This document shows positions 12,380 through 20,341 of a stretch of DNA of 64,000 bases, in pieces. Within the stretch, counting starts at the first letter, position 1; each line of letters begins with the position of its first letter. The notes under the pieces are model-generated. The model ran no database searches, was not told the origin of the DNA, and was given only the letters and a program-made list of their open reading frames with translations. This DNA is from Thermococcus sp. (GTDB lineage: Archaea > Methanobacteriota_B > Thermococci > Thermococcales > Thermococcaceae): positions 135,826 through 199,825 of the forward strand of contig NZ_JALVUC010000025.1 of assembly GCF_027023865.1 (NCBI RefSeq), read 5' to 3'. Position numbers and translations under genes: made by a program.

Positions 12380-12979
12380 TCACTGCTGGGCATCAAGGGT
12401 CATGTTGACCGAGACGCTGTCGGTTTGACACTCATTTCCCGCATTCTTTGAGAACCACACCCTCATCATCACCTTGGCAGTTTCTCCAGGAGCAAGCTTT
12501 CCACCGAGGGGAATAGATACGGGTTTTCCGTTTAAATCCTTCAGCGTTTTTCCAACCGCACTGCTCACGTTGATGGCCTTTCCCCCAACTTCCACTGTCA
12601 TCGATGTCACTACCAAATTGTCACTCAGCTCCCCAACGTCCGGAGTGTGATCCACCTTTGCTTCCGCCGGTGAGAGCGGACCGTCTTCAAGATCATTAAT
12701 GGTGAAGGCAATGGTTAACTTGGAGACGGCTACGTCACCGCGGTTTTTAACGTGGAACACTATCTCACGGCTGTCTCCAGGCTTCAAGTCAGAGAAATCG
12801 AACAGATGAAGGTCGTTGTAGAACCGGGAGCCATCCTTGCTTATCCCTATGTCAAACTCCCCAGAACTAATCGTGTTTTTGTTTGACGTCGCTCTGTCAG
12901 TGAAGATGGACCAGGCCGGTAAAACCAGCATCAGAACCATCAAAGTCGATGTAATTAGTACGACAGCCCATCGTCTCAT
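12380..12979 (-). CDS. Secreted TasA/camelysin-like protein (possible fibre subunit)
   Basis: A 199-residue protein with an N-terminal hydrophobic export helix (residues 5-25) ending in a WSIFTDRATSN stretch. This resembles the SipW-type leaders of TasA and camelysin proteins, followed by the typical SSGEFDIGIS strand. The mature part is a beta-rich fold with the repeated theme LKPGDSREIVFHVKN and LAPGETAKVMMRVWF. TasA-like proteins form biofilm fibres in bacteria, and archaeal relatives form bundling pili. Protease activity, once claimed for camelysins, is not supported by any motif here. ATG 12979 is chosen by its spacing to TTGGTGG. Confidence 0.65.
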   Translation of the reverse strand: MRRWAVVLITSTLMVLMLVLPAWSIFTDRATSNKNTISSGEFDIGISKDGSRFYNDLHLFDFSDLKPGDSREIVFHVKNRGDVAVSKLTIAFTINDLEDGPLSPAEAKVDHTPDVGELSDNLVVTSMTVEVGGKAINVSSAVGKTLKDLNGKPVSIPLGGKLAPGETAKVMMRVWFSKNAGNECQTDSVSVNMTLDAQQ

Positions 12980-13024
12980 GCTAACCACCAACTAAAGTCT
13001 TCGATAAAATTCAAACTCAATGCC

Positions 13025-13032
13025 TTATAAAT
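13025..13032 (-). promoter_or_regulatory. TATA box of the TasA-like gene
   Basis: Minus-strand ATTTATAAGG is about 48 bases before ATG 12979, giving a short leader of roughly 20 bases. Confidence 0.55.
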
Positions 13033-13116
13033 TTTTCTATATTAGATAATAAAGATCAGCCGAAGGCATAAAAAGAGTTGGATGTACCTACAAGGAGGTT
13101 AGGAAGGGATGGATTC

Positions 13117-13665
13117 ATGGGGGATAACCTTAAGCTAAAGCTCATCAAAAACGCGGGCTAGCTGTTCGAGGCCGAGATAGTTTCAAAGCTCTTCGCCTAC
13201 GGCATAATCATTATTCTCAGCAGAACGCTTGAGCCGGACGGGCTGGGACAGTATTCATTCATATTCTACTACGTTGGCCTCCTCGGAATATTCTCAGATC
13301 TAGGGGTTGGTTACTACTTCATGCGCGAGGTCGCAAGGGACAAGAGCAGGGCCGGAGAGCTTTTGCCAGACGTTCTGGGGTTTAAGATAATTCTAGCCCT
13401 GTTTAATTTCCTCGTGATCGTTGCCCTAACTTTACCCCTTCCAAAGCCAGGATGGATGAAGACCCTTATACTACTGGCCGGAGCAGAGGCCATGCTTACG
13501 TGGATCGCATACGTTTTTGTCAACATCATGCATGCCCATGAAGTCACCAAGTATGAGGCCCTGGCCCGAACGATCGAGAGAACTAGGCGTTTTTTGTTGG
13601 CGGTGTGGTCTTCTACGTTTATCCCTCTGATGAGCATCCGCCACAGAAAAAGCCCCCCAAGATAG
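13117..13665 (+). pseudogene. Flippase (Wzx-like polysaccharide exporter), broken
   Basis: From ATG 13117, after AAGGAGGT at 13092-13099, the frame encodes the N-terminus of a polysaccharide flippase. It has an in-frame TAG at 13159-13161 (residue 15), most simply a TGG Trp to TAG change. It continues to residue 182 with the family's RTLEPDGLGQY and LGVGYYFMREVA motifs and several membrane helices. After about 13590 the similarity fades and the frame ends at 13665, where a full flippase would run past 400 residues. It is therefore a doubly broken gene. Confidence 0.8.
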
Positions 13666-14024
13666 GGCTGTACCAACGGCCTCCGTTGGTTATAGACACA
13701 ACAAGAAGGTCTGTATCAGAAACAAATTCAAATCCATCTGCGCCTCGGAAGATAGTATTAAATGGTGGTTTAACCCCAAAAAAAGGCCCCGCAAATATGG
13801 GAGCCAATAACAGATGAGAAAGCGGTTAAAGTTCTTAGGGACAAGTTAAAGGGGACTCCTGTTCATTTAGTTGGATGAGGTTCACTAAGATTCTGAGAAT
13901 AAATTCATCACAGTCCATCCATCATTTCTCTCTTTCTAAACTTCATTCTCCAGCTGGAACGAACTAAGCAGGATAGAATAATCTTTTAAGGTATGCCATA
14001 TCGAAGAATCAAGTGGTGCATCCC
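13666..14024 (+). other. Degenerate stretch with gene remnants
   Basis: No intact gene. At 13801-13878 one frame reads EPITDEKAVKVLRDKLKG and on to a stop. It has the look of a real protein C-terminus, but the frame is closed upstream by a stop near 13771. The region is AT-rich and probably marks where the flippase 3' end and another gene were lost. Confidence 0.4.
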
Positions 14025-15095
14025 ATGGATCTTCCAAGGGTCTCTATAATTATACTCAACTGGAACGGCTGGAAGGACACAGTGGAATGTTTGGAATCAC
14101 TTTATAGAATCACTTATCCCAACTATGATGTTATCGTGATCGACAACGGATCAAAAGATGATTCAGTTCAAAAGATTAAAGAATATGCGCTGGGAAAAAT
14201 CCAGATTAGTTCAAAGTTCTTCGATTACACCTCACGCAATAAGCCGATTCGGATCTTTGAAATCGGAGAGGAAGATGCAAAGAGGGGCAGATTCCAAAAG
14301 CCCTTCTATGAGAAAACTGACCCGGAAAGGAGAATGATTCTAATCCGAAACAGGGACAACTACGGCTTTGCTGGCGGGAATAATGTGGGCATAAAGTTTG
14401 CACTAAGTAGCTTAAATTCAGAGTATATACTACTTTTAAACAATGATACTGTTGTCCACCCGGACTTTTTAATGGAACTAGTTCGGATAGCCGAGATTGA
14501 TAAAAGGATTGGAGTTGTAGGACCTAAGATATTATATTATAAGAATCCAAAGACTATCAACTCGGTTGGTGCTAGAGTAAATTGGATATTTGGGTCTAGT
14601 GAAAATATTGGGGAAGGTGCAGAAGATCATGGACAATATGACTTAGTAGGAGAGAGAAATGCCATTTTAGGAGCATGCATGCTTATAAGAAAAACATCCT
14701 TGTTTGATGCCAAACTTTTTGACGAGAATTTTTTCATTTTATTAGAAGAGACAGATCTTTGTATTAGAATAAAGAATCATAAATACAGAGTGATGTATAC
14801 TCCCTCAGCAAAAGTATACCACAAGGGGGAGCAAAGTAGAAAAAAAATGTCTTCACGTAGTTTATATTATAGTTATAGAAACAGGATGTTATTCATAAAG
14901 AATCACTTTACCAGCATCCGGAAAATAATAGGATTTAGCAGCAACTTTTTTCTAGTATTATTCAAGGGAATAACTCTTGCTCTAGAATCAAAGATCGATT
15001 ATTCAATTATTGTACTAAAAGCATATTTTGACGGAATTCTTGCTAGGTCACAAGATGACTGGAGGAGAGGCTATGAAAGTATGCCTAATTGCTAG
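14025..15095 (+). CDS. Family 2 glycosyltransferase (GT-A fold)
   Basis: A 356-residue protein. The opening VSIIILNWNGWKDTVECLESL and VIVIDNGSKDDS are hallmarks of GT2 rhamnosyl- or hexosyltransferases, with the metal-binding region ILLLNNDTVV near residue 140 and EETDLCIRI near residue 243. A hydrophobic C-terminal segment may attach it to the membrane. It likely adds sugars to a surface polysaccharide or lipid-linked glycan. ATG 14025 is seven bases past GGTG; two upstream GTG codons are alternatives. The gene is clearly more AT-rich than its surroundings, suggesting acquisition. Confidence 0.88.
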   Translation: MDLPRVSIIILNWNGWKDTVECLESLYRITYPNYDVIVIDNGSKDDSVQKIKEYALGKIQISSKFFDYTSRNKPIRIFEIGEEDAKRGRFQKPFYEKTDPERRMILIRNRDNYGFAGGNNVGIKFALSSLNSEYILLLNNDTVVHPDFLMELVRIAEIDKRIGVVGPKILYYKNPKTINSVGARVNWIFGSSENIGEGAEDHGQYDLVGERNAILGACMLIRKTSLFDAKLFDENFFILLEETDLCIRIKNHKYRVMYTPSAKVYHKGEQSRKKMSSRSLYYSYRNRMLFIKNHFTSIRKIIGFSSNFFLVLFKGITLALESKIDYSIIVLKAYFDGILARSQDDWRRGYESMPNC

Positions 15096-16170
15096 ATATT
15101 TTAACTTGAAGAACGGGGGCATTGGGAGATACTCTCTTGAAATACTTAAAGGGCTAAAACAAAAAGGAGTTCATGTAGTCCCCATAAGTGAGGATAATAT
15201 GCCCCTGCCGGTAGTAGATATTCCTTCCCTTGTATTCGTGAGATATGTTCTATATTATACGTTTTATGTACCTATTAGTACTCCAAAAAATTGTAGTATA
15301 TACCATATAACACATTTGCCTGAGAGTACAAATATAAACTTTAAAAATAAAAATATCATCATTACAGTGCATGATTTGATCCCCATGTATTTTAAAAAAT
15401 CTAATAACGTACATGAAGTTTTAAGTAGATTATTTATTCAAAAAACATTCATAAAAACATTAAAGAAAATAGAAAATGCAGGAAACAATGTGAAAATTAT
15501 CTCAGTAAGCCATCAAACTAGGGATGAGATTCTATCCTTAGTAAACATTGACCCGGAGAGGATTACTGTAATTCCAAATGGAATCCCTGATTACCTATCT
15601 CCTTGTAAAAAAAGTAACCCCATTCCTAGGGTTGGAACTCTTTCCTATTTGGGGCCTCGTAAGAGAATCGACCTATTAATTAAAGCATATAAAGAGTCAT
15701 CTCATAAAGGAGAACTATGGATAGGAGGCACAACGCAGAATAAATCTTATAAGAATTACCTGACATCTTTAGTTGGCGAAGATTCGAGAGTTAAATTTTT
15801 AGGTTTTATTCCTGAGAGCTCAATATTGAACTTTTTTACCAACATAGATGTCTTTGTATTTCCTTCAAAGATTGAAGGGTATGGTCTTCCAATTGTAGAA
15901 GCACTGGCTTGTGGAAAACCTGTAATAACATTAGAAGATGCTCGAATTCCAATTGAAGTTAAAGAACACACCTATGTTATCTCAAAAGAAGACTTGCCAG
16001 CTGTACTGGAAGATCCTCCCCAGAAAATCAGAAAGAGAGACATTAAGTGGGCACAGGAGCATAAATGGAGCAAGGTGGTCGATAAGGTTATGGGGGTATA
16101 TAAACAGACAATGGAAGAAAGCCGACTTATCCCCGCCCCGAAGGGTGAGGTGTTCAAAAGGAGAAGATAA
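15073..16170 (+). CDS. Family 4 glycosyltransferase (GT-B fold), AT-rich
   Basis: A 365-residue GT4 protein. The N-terminus MKVCLIARYFNLKNGGIGRYS is the donor-lobe start with its Gly-rich loop. VIPNGIPD is mid-protein, and the nucleotide-sugar motif FPSKIEGYGLPIVEALACG lies near residue 270, with the EGYGLPIVE glutamates. ATG 15073 follows GGAGGAGAGG and overlaps the GT2 gene by 23 bases, so the two are coupled. The gene shares the strong AT bias of its partner. Its C-terminal half resembles the convergent neighbour at 16189-17160. Confidence 0.9.
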   Translation: MKVCLIARYFNLKNGGIGRYSLEILKGLKQKGVHVVPISEDNMPLPVVDIPSLVFVRYVLYYTFYVPISTPKNCSIYHITHLPESTNINFKNKNIIITVHDLIPMYFKKSNNVHEVLSRLFIQKTFIKTLKKIENAGNNVKIISVSHQTRDEILSLVNIDPERITVIPNGIPDYLSPCKKSNPIPRVGTLSYLGPRKRIDLLIKAYKESSHKGELWIGGTTQNKSYKNYLTSLVGEDSRVKFLGFIPESSILNFFTNIDVFVFPSKIEGYGLPIVEALACGKPVITLEDARIPIEVKEHTYVISKEDLPAVLEDPPQKIRKRDIKWAQEHKWSKVVDKVMGVYKQTMEESRLIPAPKGEVFKRRR

Positions 16171-16188
16171 CATTCCCGAAATAAAAAA

Positions 16189-17160
16189 TCAGCGAAAGAG
16201 ATTTTTACCAGCTTTCGAATTTAAAATGGAGAATTTCTTAACGAGCTTTCGGTTTTTAAAAAGTTCATTAAGTTCCAAACAGGAATTCTTGGAAGGAAGA
16301 CCCAAACACAGCCCCTTGACTTCCCCCGGTATTTCAGCATCCTCAAACACAACAACTGGCTTTCCCCTTGCGATTGCCTCCACAATCGGCAACCCCCACC
16401 CCTCGTATTTAGAGGCGTGAACGTAGACATCGAGGGAGTCGTAGAATTCTATCAGCTCCTCATCCCGGATAAAGCCGAGGAGCTTTATTCTGTCATCACC
16501 TTCAGCCAGCCTTTTGACTCTCTCAAACTCCTCTCCAGTTCCAGCTAAAAGTAGCCTCGCGTTCGGGTTGTCCCAGCGCTTGAAGAGTTCAACGAGGAGT
16601 GTGTGTCTCTTATGGTAGTCCATCCTCGAAATGTAGCCAAGGATAAACCTCCCGGGTTCCCTGAACTTTCCGGCTTTAGGTGGCTCTCTAAGAAAGCGCT
16701 CGTCTATCGGCTGGCGAACGACCTTTATCTTGTCCTCCGGAACACCAAACCTCACAAGATCAACCTTCGTCAAGTGTGAAACCGCGTAAATTACATCACA
16801 TTTTCTAGCCGAGAGAAGTCCGAGACGGATGAAAAGACGCTCAAAGAGTCCCTTGAGTCCATTCCTTGGGTGTTTCAGCGGGATGAGGTCGTGAACCGTT
16901 ATCCTTTTCTCTGGTTGTGGCTTGAAAAGCGGAAGAGTTATGCCCTCAATAACTCCAACGGCATGGTAAGTGTCACACCCTGAGCGAACAAGCCAGAGGG
17001 GGACTTTAAAGAACTGCCAGAGAAGGTAGGAAACCCCCTCACATGGAGAGAGCTCAACTTCGTGCCCCCCCCTCTCAAGCGTTCTAATGAGGTTTCGGGT
17101 GTAGACCGCTATTCCACCGGCCTTTGTGTTCAACCGCCGAACGATTAGACAAACCTTCAT
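16189..17160 (-). CDS. Family 4 glycosyltransferase
   Basis: A 323-residue GT4 protein: MKVCLIVRRLNTKAGGIAVY at the start, ITVHDLIPLKHP, FILGYISRMDYHKRH, and the EGWGLPIVEAIARGKP motif near residue 255. It is somewhat shorter than most GT4 enzymes at the C-terminus, ending about 40 residues after that motif. It directly abuts the upstream GT4 gene, forming an operon. It resembles the AT-rich GT4 across the convergent junction, suggesting an old duplication or parallel acquisition. Confidence 0.9.
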   Translation of the reverse strand: MKVCLIVRRLNTKAGGIAVYTRNLIRTLERGGHEVELSPCEGVSYLLWQFFKVPLWLVRSGCDTYHAVGVIEGITLPLFKPQPEKRITVHDLIPLKHPRNGLKGLFERLFIRLGLLSARKCDVIYAVSHLTKVDLVRFGVPEDKIKVVRQPIDERFLREPPKAGKFREPGRFILGYISRMDYHKRHTLLVELFKRWDNPNARLLLAGTGEEFERVKRLAEGDDRIKLLGFIRDEELIEFYDSLDVYVHASKYEGWGLPIVEAIARGKPVVVFEDAEIPGEVKGLCLGLPSKNSCLELNELFKNRKLVKKFSILNSKAGKNLFR

Positions 17161-18276
17161 TCAATCCCCCCTGTAAACCCTGATGAGGACTTTAACAATC
17201 CGGTCCCAGTCGTAGCGCTCTGCCCTTTTCTGCGCAAAGGTTCCGAGTTTTTTGGAGTTATGATATGCAGTTAGAAGCGCCTCGGCAAATCCCTCCAAGC
17301 TGACATCAGCGACAAAGCCATCTCTTCCACTCTCCATCAAGTACCTCGAGGCATTCATTGGGTGATTCATAGTAACCACCGGGATTCCCGAGGCCATTGC
17401 CTCAAGGACAACCATGCCAAAGCCCTCCCTTCTAGAAGGAAAAGCAAAGACCTTCGATGCTTTCATGAGAGCTAGGACGTCCCGATAATCGCCTAGGAAT
17501 CCTGTAAAAGTTGTGTTTTTCTCAATCCCCAATTTCCGCGCGAGGAGTTCGAGCTTTGCCTTCTCTGGACCATCTCCAACTATGATAACCCTAAAATCGG
17601 GTAGCTCCCGTTTGAGTAATGCCAGGGAGTGGAGGAGAAAGTCAACCCCCTTCTCAGGGATAAGTCTGCCAACGAAGAGGAAATCAGATTCAAGGGGTGA
17701 CGGTTTAAGGGAATGAATCAGGTTGGTATCTATGCCGTTCGGAACGAGGTGAATTAGCTTTCTAAGGCCGGAGTTGAATAGATCAGTTCTCGTTTTCTGA
17801 GAGACAGAGATGTGCCTCTCGAAGGAGAAGAGGCCTCTCTCGGCGATCTTCCCTATAATACCCACCTTACCAAGGTAGTCAAACCAGTAATCCCCCCAGA
17901 ACTCATGCCATGTTATGAGGACATTCTCCAACCCGGCTAGCCTGAGTGAATGGGCCGGGAGATATGGACTCGCTTGGCAGTCGATCACATCAAACCGCTC
18001 CCCTCTGAACTCAGAAAGAAGAGCGATAGAATGAATAAGAGGGGGGGTTACTGAGCGTCTTGAACCATAGTAAAGCCTGTTAACTCTGACTGTCCCATGA
18101 TAGTGAATCCCCTCACGCTCTATCTCTGACTTTCCTTTCCAGAGTTTGTAGCCGTAAACATGAACCTCGTGATTAACAGATAACCTCCTTGCAAGTTCAT
18201 AGATTCTCCTTTCAACTCCACCCTTCACCCATGGATAGATCACGTCATAGACGAACGCTATTCTGAGGGTCTCCAT
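17161..18276 (-). CDS. Family 4 glycosyltransferase
   Basis: A 371-residue GT4 protein. The Gly-rich loop VKGGVERRIYEL is near residue 18, VPNGID is central, FVGRLIPEKGVDFLL marks the start of the second Rossmann lobe, and PSRREGFGMVVLEAMASG is the donor motif. ATG 18276 lies 26 bases from the centre of the TATA box at 18299-18306 and lacks a good ribosome binding site, so the message is probably leaderless. Confidence 0.9.
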   Translation of the reverse strand: METLRIAFVYDVIYPWVKGGVERRIYELARRLSVNHEVHVYGYKLWKGKSEIEREGIHYHGTVRVNRLYYGSRRSVTPPLIHSIALLSEFRGERFDVIDCQASPYLPAHSLRLAGLENVLITWHEFWGDYWFDYLGKVGIIGKIAERGLFSFERHISVSQKTRTDLFNSGLRKLIHLVPNGIDTNLIHSLKPSPLESDFLFVGRLIPEKGVDFLLHSLALLKRELPDFRVIIVGDGPEKAKLELLARKLGIEKNTTFTGFLGDYRDVLALMKASKVFAFPSRREGFGMVVLEAMASGIPVVTMNHPMNASRYLMESGRDGFVADVSLEGFAEALLTAYHNSKKLGTFAQKRAERYDWDRIVKVLIRVYRGD

Positions 18277-18298
18277 CACTCAGGATTGTCCGCTAACG

Positions 18299-18306
18299 TT
18301 TATAAG
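18299..18306. promoter_or_regulatory. Symmetric TATA box shared by divergent genes
   Basis: The sequence TTTATAAG reads as a TATA box on both strands. On the minus strand its centre is 26 bases from ATG 18276 of the glycosyltransferase. On the plus strand it is 47 bases from ATG 18350 of the site-2 protease, leaving a leader of about 20 bases that contains GGGGTG. No second TATA box is evident in the 73-bp gap. Confidence 0.5.
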
Positions 18307-18349
18307 ACCATCCAATGAAGTCAGCCCAGTGGAAAAGGGGTGTCGAACC

Positions 18350-19483
18350 ATGGTTAGCACACTTATTGCAGTCACCGCTATCATCATTGCCTTCTGGGCC
18401 GTCATATACGCCCTCTTCAAAGACAGGAGCAACGAGGAGGAAGGGCTATCTGTTGATTTCTTCATTGCAATGTGGCGCACCAAGAGACTACTGGGCTTCA
18501 TAGACAGGCTGGCCCGGAAAAACGGGAAATTCTGGAAGGTTTACGCGGATATAGGAATTGCCCTCGGCTTTATGGGAATGGCCTACGTCTTCTACGCCCT
18601 CTTTAAAACGGCTATGGCCACACTCCAAACCCACGGGAAGCAGGCCGGTGTCCAGCTCGTCATTCCAGGTCTCACCATACCCCTCTGGTACGGCTTGGTG
18701 GGCCTTGCCGTGGTCATGGTGGTCCACGAGCTGAGCCACGGTGTCACAGCAAGGGCCGACGGCCTCCCGCTGAAATCAGTTGGACTCGTTCTCCTCGCCG
18801 TCATCCCCGGTGCCTTCGTCGAGCCGGATGAAGAGGCACTGTCAAAGGCATCGCTGAGGACCAGGCTCAGGGTTTACGGTGCAGGTTCCCTGGCCAACAT
18901 CGCGACAGCCTTAATAACACTCCTTATAATCAACTTCGCCGTCTCCCCCCTCCTCCAACCATCCGGGGTTCTGGTGTCAGGGGTCTTAGAAAACGGTCCG
19001 TCCCACGGGATCCTCCAGAAAGGGGATGTAATAACGGCCATGGACGGAATGCACGTCAAAACCCTCGACCAGTTCATCGAATTTATGAACAAAACGAAGC
19101 CGGGCCAGGTGGTCATACTGACGGTCCTGAGGGATGGAAAGATGATAAATATCAACGTGAAGCTTGGAAAACATCCAGATAAACCCGGGGAGGGCTTCCT
19201 TGGAATATACCCAGCGCAGAACGTCGTGTCGAAGATTGGGATGGAGTGGCTTATACTGCCCCTGTTCTTCTCGCTCTACTGGATATACGTGCTCAACATC
19301 GGCATAGGCCTGATGAACCTCTTCCCGCTCGTCCCACTCGACGGGGGCAGGATGCTCGACGACGTATTCAAGCGCTATCTGCCGGAAGGGATAGCGAACC
19401 CCGTGCGGTATTTAACAATAGGAATAGGACTCTTCCTGCTTGCCCTGAACCTCTGGCCGGCACTGGCGAACCTCGCGGGATGA
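18350..19483 (+). CDS. Site-2 protease family (M50) intramembrane zinc metalloprotease with PDZ domain
   Basis: A 377-residue membrane protein. The zinc site HELSH is at residues 126-130 within a helix. A PDZ domain follows (about residues 210-285, with GDVITAMDG and the LTVLRDGK strand), inserted between the core helices. The second metal motif PLDGGRML is near residue 334. Site-2 proteases cut membrane-bound regulators or leftover signal peptides. ATG 18350 is eight bases after GGGGTG. Its target is not evident from the neighbours. Confidence 0.92.
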   Translation: MVSTLIAVTAIIIAFWAVIYALFKDRSNEEEGLSVDFFIAMWRTKRLLGFIDRLARKNGKFWKVYADIGIALGFMGMAYVFYALFKTAMATLQTHGKQAGVQLVIPGLTIPLWYGLVGLAVVMVVHELSHGVTARADGLPLKSVGLVLLAVIPGAFVEPDEEALSKASLRTRLRVYGAGSLANIATALITLLIINFAVSPLLQPSGVLVSGVLENGPSHGILQKGDVITAMDGMHVKTLDQFIEFMNKTKPGQVVILTVLRDGKMININVKLGKHPDKPGEGFLGIYPAQNVVSKIGMEWLILPLFFSLYWIYVLNIGIGLMNLFPLVPLDGGRMLDDVFKRYLPEGIANPVRYLTIGIGLFLLALNLWPALANLAG

Positions 19484-19508
19484 GAAGGGTTAACGGAAAG
19501 AACGCCAA

Positions 19509-20279
19509 TCAAAGGGGGCGTATCTCAATATTTCCGTGCTCAAAGCGGAACTCCGCCTCCGACGGGGTGAAACTGGGAAGAAGTGATTTCCTTGCTATCA
19601 TCCTCTCCACACCGGAGATGCTGGTGGACCTGAACTCCACGATGTGCTCCGCGTACTGCGAGAGCCACTCTATAAAGCGCCGGCTGGCCCGCTCCCTATT
19701 GAGCAAGAGGATGTTTATGGGCCGCTCCCGCTCCTCCCGCATGAGGGCCAGCTCCTTCATAAGGAGGTTTCTCCTGAGGATTCTCATGGCAACGTCCTCA
19801 CCAAACAGGTCGGGAAGTGCATCTACGGTCACAGATATGCCCACGGGCTTTCTACTATCAGCACGCTCCTTCATTATTCTGCGGTAGACCGCTTCCATCT
19901 TAGCCAAGAAAGTCTCCGAGTCAATTGAACCCGGGTAGTAAACAAAGGGCAGGTTGACGTTGAGGTTGTAGATGGAGCCTATGACGTCGACTATGGCTAG
20001 GTTTCCTTCAGCCCCATCCCTAAGAAAGTCGTACTGCATTGTCAGCGCGTACTTTTCAAGGAGGCTGATGGGGAAGGAGTAGCTCGTGATGACCCCAAAG
20101 CCGCCCAACTCTATCATGCGCCTAAAGACCTGAACGCCAATGGTCCATCCGAATGATGAAGCATCGTAGATAACGAGCAGGGTGCTGTCATCAAGCAGTC
20201 CGCTACCCATCATCTCATCCAGCTCTTTGATACCTGTGCTGACTACGCGGGGCTTGAACTTCTTTAGAACTTCTTCCAT
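19509..20279 (-). CDS. RecA/KaiC-like protein with eroded P-loop (paralog 1)
   Basis: A 256-residue RecA-fold protein. The N-terminal STGIKELDEMMGSGL is the usual entry to a KaiC or RadA ATPase domain, but the Walker A position reads IYDASSFGWTIG and lacks the GKT residues. A Walker-B-like strand ends in VDALPDLFG. The C-terminus has the FEHGNIEI motif shared with the paralog at 22816-23559. ATP hydrolysis is doubtful; a binding or regulatory role is inferred. ATG 20279 follows AGGTGAG, whereas the longer frame would begin inside the TATA box. Confidence 0.75.
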   Translation of the reverse strand: MEEVLKKFKPRVVSTGIKELDEMMGSGLLDDSTLLVIYDASSFGWTIGVQVFRRMIELGGFGVITSYSFPISLLEKYALTMQYDFLRDGAEGNLAIVDVIGSIYNLNVNLPFVYYPGSIDSETFLAKMEAVYRRIMKERADSRKPVGISVTVDALPDLFGEDVAMRILRRNLLMKELALMREERERPINILLLNRERASRRFIEWLSQYAEHIVEFRSTSISGVERMIARKSLLPSFTPSEAEFRFEHGNIEIRPL

Positions 20280-20311
20280 CACTCTCACCTGCGGTATTTT
20301 GGGGGCAATCC

Positions 20312-20320
20312 TTTTTAAAC
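20312..20320. promoter_or_regulatory. Symmetric TATA box shared by divergent genes
   Basis: TTTTTAAAC contains TTTAAA, readable on both strands. Its centre (20316) is 26 bases from ATG 20342 of ttuA on the plus strand, which implies a leaderless transcript. It is about 37 bases from ATG 20279 on the minus strand, leaving an 11-base leader with AGGTGAG. The 62-bp gap holds no other candidate. Confidence 0.5.
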
Positions 20321-20341
20321 GCATCCACCGTCATGCCAACC

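Noticed and set aside
13159-13161. TAG in the flippase frame as a pyrrolysine codon
   Set aside because: Thermococcales are not known to encode pyrrolysine, and the gene is also truncated downstream, so a nonsense mutation is simpler.
13619-13807. 62-residue minus-strand frame in the degenerate flippase region
   Set aside because: Contains Gly/Phe-rich sequence without a start signal. It overlaps a remnant frame on the other strand, and neither looks functional.
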